Below are positions 30,610 to 32,825 of a stretch of 32,825 nt of DNA, one piece after another. Origin of the DNA: Clostridia bacterium (GTDB taxonomy: Bacteria > Bacillota > Clostridia > Oscillospirales > CAG-272); NCBI GenBank assembly GCA_900768535.1, contig CAAGDE010000082.1, forward strand, positions 1-32,825, read 5' to 3'. The position numbers and the translations under genes are program-made. A model generated the notes under the pieces. It was not told the origin of the DNA and did not search any database. It saw only the letters and a program-made list of their open reading frames with translations. Within the stretch, counting starts at the first letter, position 1. The number at the start of each line of letters is the position of its first letter.

Positions 30610-31389
30610 ATGCAAATTGAGTTTCTCGGAACGGGTGCAGCAGATTGGGATTTGGAAAGCCGAAAGGGGCGGGAGGACTACCGCAGATACGCCAGCGCTT
30701 TGATCAATGGAGATTTATTGATCGATCCGGGACCGCACGTGCCGGACTATCTTGAAAAAAAGCGTCCAAACGGATTGTTCGATCGCCTGGAAACCGTTCT
30801 GATCACGCATTCTCACCCGGATCACTTTTGTACGGAAACGATCCGAATGCTTTGCAGCGGCGGGCGGAGGTCGGTTTATGCCGAAGAAACATTGATTGCA
30901 AAAGCACGTCGGGCCGTTCCGGAGGCCTTGTCGGAGCTGTTTCATGTTCTGATTCCGGGCAAGACCGTCCGGATAGGCAGATACCGGGTCACGCCGGTGC
31001 GTTCCAATCACTGCGCCGGTCAGGGGGAGTGCTCCTTCAACTATCTGATTGAGGAAGACGACGGAAAAGCGCTTTTCTACGGACTGGACAGTGCCTGGCT
31101 GACCAACGAAGCATGGTGTGCTTTTCACCGCAAAAGATTATCTGCAATGGTTTTTGATTGCACCATAGGCTTTTGCGAAAAGGATTGGCGGGCGTTTTCG
31201 CATTCCGGTGTGGAAATGATCGGGCTGATGAAGCAGTCCCTGCTGAACTGTGGCTGTTGTGACGGAAATACGCTGTTTCTGCTTTCTCATTTTTCCAGAT
31301 CTCTGGTGCCGGAGCATTCGGAGCTGGAACAAAGATTAGCGGGAACCGGGCTGATTGCCGCCTATGACGGAATGACTGTTGATATTTGA
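30610..31389 (+). CDS. Metallo-beta-lactamase-fold hydrolase (PhnP/RNase Z-like)
   Basis: A 259-residue cytosolic protein beginning MQIEFLGTGAADW, with THSHPDH (66-72), NHCAGQGECSFNYLI and LFYGLDSAW, and a late LFLLSHFS. This is the plan of PhnP-like phosphodiesterases and related metallo-hydrolases. With a phosphodiester glycosidase and an extracellular metallo-hydrolase upstream, an intracellular cyclic phosphodiester or sugar-phosphate ester is a plausible substrate (inference). AAAGGAAGCATAT precedes the start. It is the last gene of operon 2. Confidence 0.8.
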   Translation: MQIEFLGTGAADWDLESRKGREDYRRYASALINGDLLIDPGPHVPDYLEKKRPNGLFDRLETVLITHSHPDHFCTETIRMLCSGGRRSVYAEETLIAKARRAVPEALSELFHVLIPGKTVRIGRYRVTPVRSNHCAGQGECSFNYLIEEDDGKALFYGLDSAWLTNEAWCAFHRKRLSAMVFDCTIGFCEKDWRAFSHSGVEMIGLMKQSLLNCGCCDGNTLFLLSHFSRSLVPEHSELEQRLAGTGLIAAYDGMTVDI

Positions 31390-31400
31390 CCGAAGCTTGG

Positions 31401-31430
31401 GGGACACAGAAAAGCGCTGTGTCCCTTTTT
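31401..31430 (+). terminator. Terminator of surface operon 2
   Basis: GGGACACAG (31401-31409) pairs perfectly with CTGTGTCCC (31417-31425), loop AAAAGCG, followed by T5. Confidence 0.9.
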
Positions 31431-31435
31431 GCTAC

Positions 31436-31502
31436 CCGGACGGGTAAACACCCATCCGGCGGACAAAATGTCCTTGCAAGATTCCTTGTTTCATGGTATA
31501 AT
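31436..31502 (+). promoter_or_regulatory. Promoter of the second AraC gene with upstream inverted repeats
   Basis: TTGCAA (31474-31479), 17-bp spacer ending CATGG, TATAAT (31497-31502). Directly upstream of the -35 is the repeat GGACA-AAA-TGTCC (31461-31473), and before it CCGGACGGG/CCCATCCGG (31436-31459, one mismatch). These could be autoregulatory sites. Confidence 0.7.
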
Positions 31503-31553
31503 AGAATACGGAGCACCCTGCGGTTGCGTTTTGTTGATATTGGGGGAAGGGAA

Positions 31554-32441
31554 ATGCAGACACACAAAAGCAAAAATATGTGGAGCGAAAAATCGCCGAA
31601 GATCAAAGTGTTTTATCATAAATCAACGGTTCCGGTTTTGCTCCATAATCACGACTTTTATGAATTGATCTATATTGTCGACGGCATGGGTGTGCACACG
31701 GTGGATTCTGTGAAATACCCTCTTTGTCCCGGCAGCATGGCTTATATTGATGCATATGTACCGCATTCCATCAGTTATGCGGATACCCTGGAATACTACG
31801 ATATCGTCATCGGCCAGCCGATTCTGCAGGCACTCGGCTTCGACAGCTTTTCCCAGGCGCTGAAAATGAATTCCGCAGTCAGGGACCGGAAAACCCCGGT
31901 TCAGCCGATGTTGTATTTTTTTCAGGAGGACTCGGCGGAGATACTGGAGCTGATTCGCATTCTGTACAGAGAGCTGAACAAAAAAAGAGCACAGTATCTG
32001 GATGTTGTACTGAACATACTCCGTATTCTGCTGATTCAGATGACCAGAGGGGAAGAGAACTCGATCGAACAGGTGAGGGGAGAAAATGACCGGATGCTCC
32101 GGCAGGATATATTGGATTATGTGATCGCGCACTATGATCAGAATCTTTCCATGAAGGAACTGGCAGAAAAATATTCCTACAATCCCGCTTATTTCAGCCG
32201 TTATTTTAAGCAGCATTACGGAGTGAAATTTTCCGATTTTATCCGGAAAAAGCGAATTGACCATGCAATCGAGCTGCTCAAATCAACCACGCTTTCCGTA
32301 GACAAAATCTCGCAGACGGTAGGCTACCAATCCAAATCCCAGTTTTATAAAATGTTCCGCAAGGTAACCGGAAAAAGTGTTTCCGAATTTCAGAAGGATC
32401 GGGAATCCGTGCGAAAGGAATTCTGGAACCTGCAAAAATAG
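31554..32441 (+). CDS. AraC-family transcriptional regulator
   Basis: The protein has 295 residues. A cupin sensor (HNHDFYELIYIVDGMGVHTV, then PGSMAYIDAYVPHSI) is followed by an AraC domain at about 190-288 with MKELAEKYSYNPAYFSRYFK and ISQTVGYQSKSQFYKMFRK followed by TGKSVSEFQK. GGGGGAAGGGAA precedes ATG 31554; the frame open from 31386 begins before the promoter. It lies just downstream of surface operon 2 and is a likely regulator of that operon. The His residues of the cupin (HNHDF) suggest a carbohydrate or metal ligand. Confidence 0.9.
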   Translation: MQTHKSKNMWSEKSPKIKVFYHKSTVPVLLHNHDFYELIYIVDGMGVHTVDSVKYPLCPGSMAYIDAYVPHSISYADTLEYYDIVIGQPILQALGFDSFSQALKMNSAVRDRKTPVQPMLYFFQEDSAEILELIRILYRELNKKRAQYLDVVLNILRILLIQMTRGEENSIEQVRGENDRMLRQDILDYVIAHYDQNLSMKELAEKYSYNPAYFSRYFKQHYGVKFSDFIRKKRIDHAIELLKSTTLSVDKISQTVGYQSKSQFYKMFRKVTGKSVSEFQKDRESVRKEFWNLQK

Positions 32442-32515
32442 CAGTCCCCTCAATCCGGACCGGGCTGCGTGAGAGCGAGGAATTTCATACCTTCGTCAAA
32501 TCGGCTCAGAGAGAG

Positions 32516-32647
32516 ATGGAAATACCGGTGAAAGACGTTGGAAAAATAAAACCGCAAATTGCAATGCTTTTCAAAAGTGTAACAAACGGAGTGAATTCGC
32601 GTTGGATAGCGGAACAACGGATGCCTATATTAACAATTCGTACATAA
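32516..32647 (+). CDS. Possible small ORF (43 aa)
   Basis: ATG 32516 opens MEIPVKDVGKIKPQIAMLFK, and the frame ends at 32647. AGAGAG upstream is a weak ribosome site. I do not recognise it, and it has no promoter of its own. It may be chance. The rest of 32442-32665 shows nothing identifiable. Confidence 0.2.
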   Translation: MEIPVKDVGKIKPQIAMLFKSVTNGVNSRWIAEQRMPILTIRT

Positions 32648-32665
32648 TAAAACAGATTAGAACCA

Positions 32666-32694
32666 TTGCATTTTGATTGCAGGTATGTTATAAT
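32666..32694 (+). promoter_or_regulatory. Promoter reading out of the window
   Basis: TTGCAT (32666-32671), 17-bp spacer, TATAAT (32689-32694). No gene begins before the window ends at 32825. Confidence 0.65.
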
Positions 32695-32825
32695 AAAATT
32701 ACAAAAAAATAGCCGTAAGCAACGATTCCGATCACCGGATGCCCTTAGTGCAGTCTGTCGGTCATTACGTGTCCGTGGAATTTGTCGGCAGAAAACTGTA
32801 ATATAGCGCATAGGCACGGATCCTC

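Noticed and set aside
1..32825. CRISPR arrays, tRNA or rRNA genes
   Set aside because: No regularly spaced direct repeats, cloverleaf or rRNA sequence was seen on either strand.

Overview
The window looks like chromosome from a Gram-positive, gut-type Clostridia (Oscillospirales-like). The reasons are the short AGGAGG-type ribosome sites, the strictly 17-bp-spaced TTGNNN/TATAAT promoters, the many lipobox lipoproteins, surface proteins with C-terminal membrane anchors, and orphan AraC-family regulators beside carbohydrate genes. This assignment is inferred; there is no rRNA or marker gene. The metabolic and secreted genes are moderately GC-rich, while two islands (about 1-2300 and 15.8-20.3 kb) are visibly AT-richer and carry mobile and defence-type genes, most of them broken.

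Layout. 1-2290: the end of an IS630-family element abutting the tail of a dead AAA ATPase gene, an intact AAA ATPase (minus strand) under a consensus promoter with an 11-bp operator-like inverted repeat, and the 3' end (domains V and VI) of a group II intron. 2304-9212: a minus-strand sugar-sensing regulator faces a plus-strand catabolic operon: clan GH-A-like glycosidase, aldose 1-epimerase family gene (frameshifted), UlaG-like metallo-hydrolase, DgoD-like galactonate dehydratase, SDR dehydrogenase, a dgoK kinase reduced to 98 bp, and KDPG/KDPGal aldolase. 9220-10242: AraC regulator, divergent from the next operon.

10539-15713 is surface operon 1: secreted two-lectin-fold protein, 47-aa peptide, 81-aa lipoprotein, beta-helix lipoprotein, and a solute-binding-like lipoprotein without a permease. 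15815-20301 is a defence-type island on the minus strand: a RecQ helicase fused to a phosphoribosyltransferase domain, a DprA-like protein, and the first 17 codons of a DUF4238-like gene, joined directly to the tail of a type I restriction hsdR gene. It is bounded by a small membrane protein gene and a 313-bp internally deleted IS630 derivative. 20434-21690: Gfo/Idh/MocA oxidoreductase.

22292-31389 is surface operon 2: GLUG-repeat protein, 46-aa peptide, membrane-anchored phosphodiester glycosidase, metallo-beta-lactamase lipoprotein, anchored GLUG-repeat protein, a second solute-binding-like lipoprotein, and a cytosolic metallo-beta-lactamase protein. A second AraC regulator (31554-32441) follows, and a promoter reads out of the window at 32666-32694.

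The two surface operons share one plan: a secreted protein carrying a common domain I cannot name (GASxR, GxRFE, ETYGAD, VKxGxxIxP), then a small peptide gene starting MKKT/MMKKTY, then lipoproteins including an orphan solute-binding protein. This repeated cassette is the best candidate for an undescribed system here. The RecQ-PRTase/DprA pair, which resembles ShosTA defence modules but with a helicase fused on, is second. Decay is a theme: frameshifted epimerase, collapsed dgoK, truncated hsdR, DUF4238 and AAA genes, and deleted IS630.
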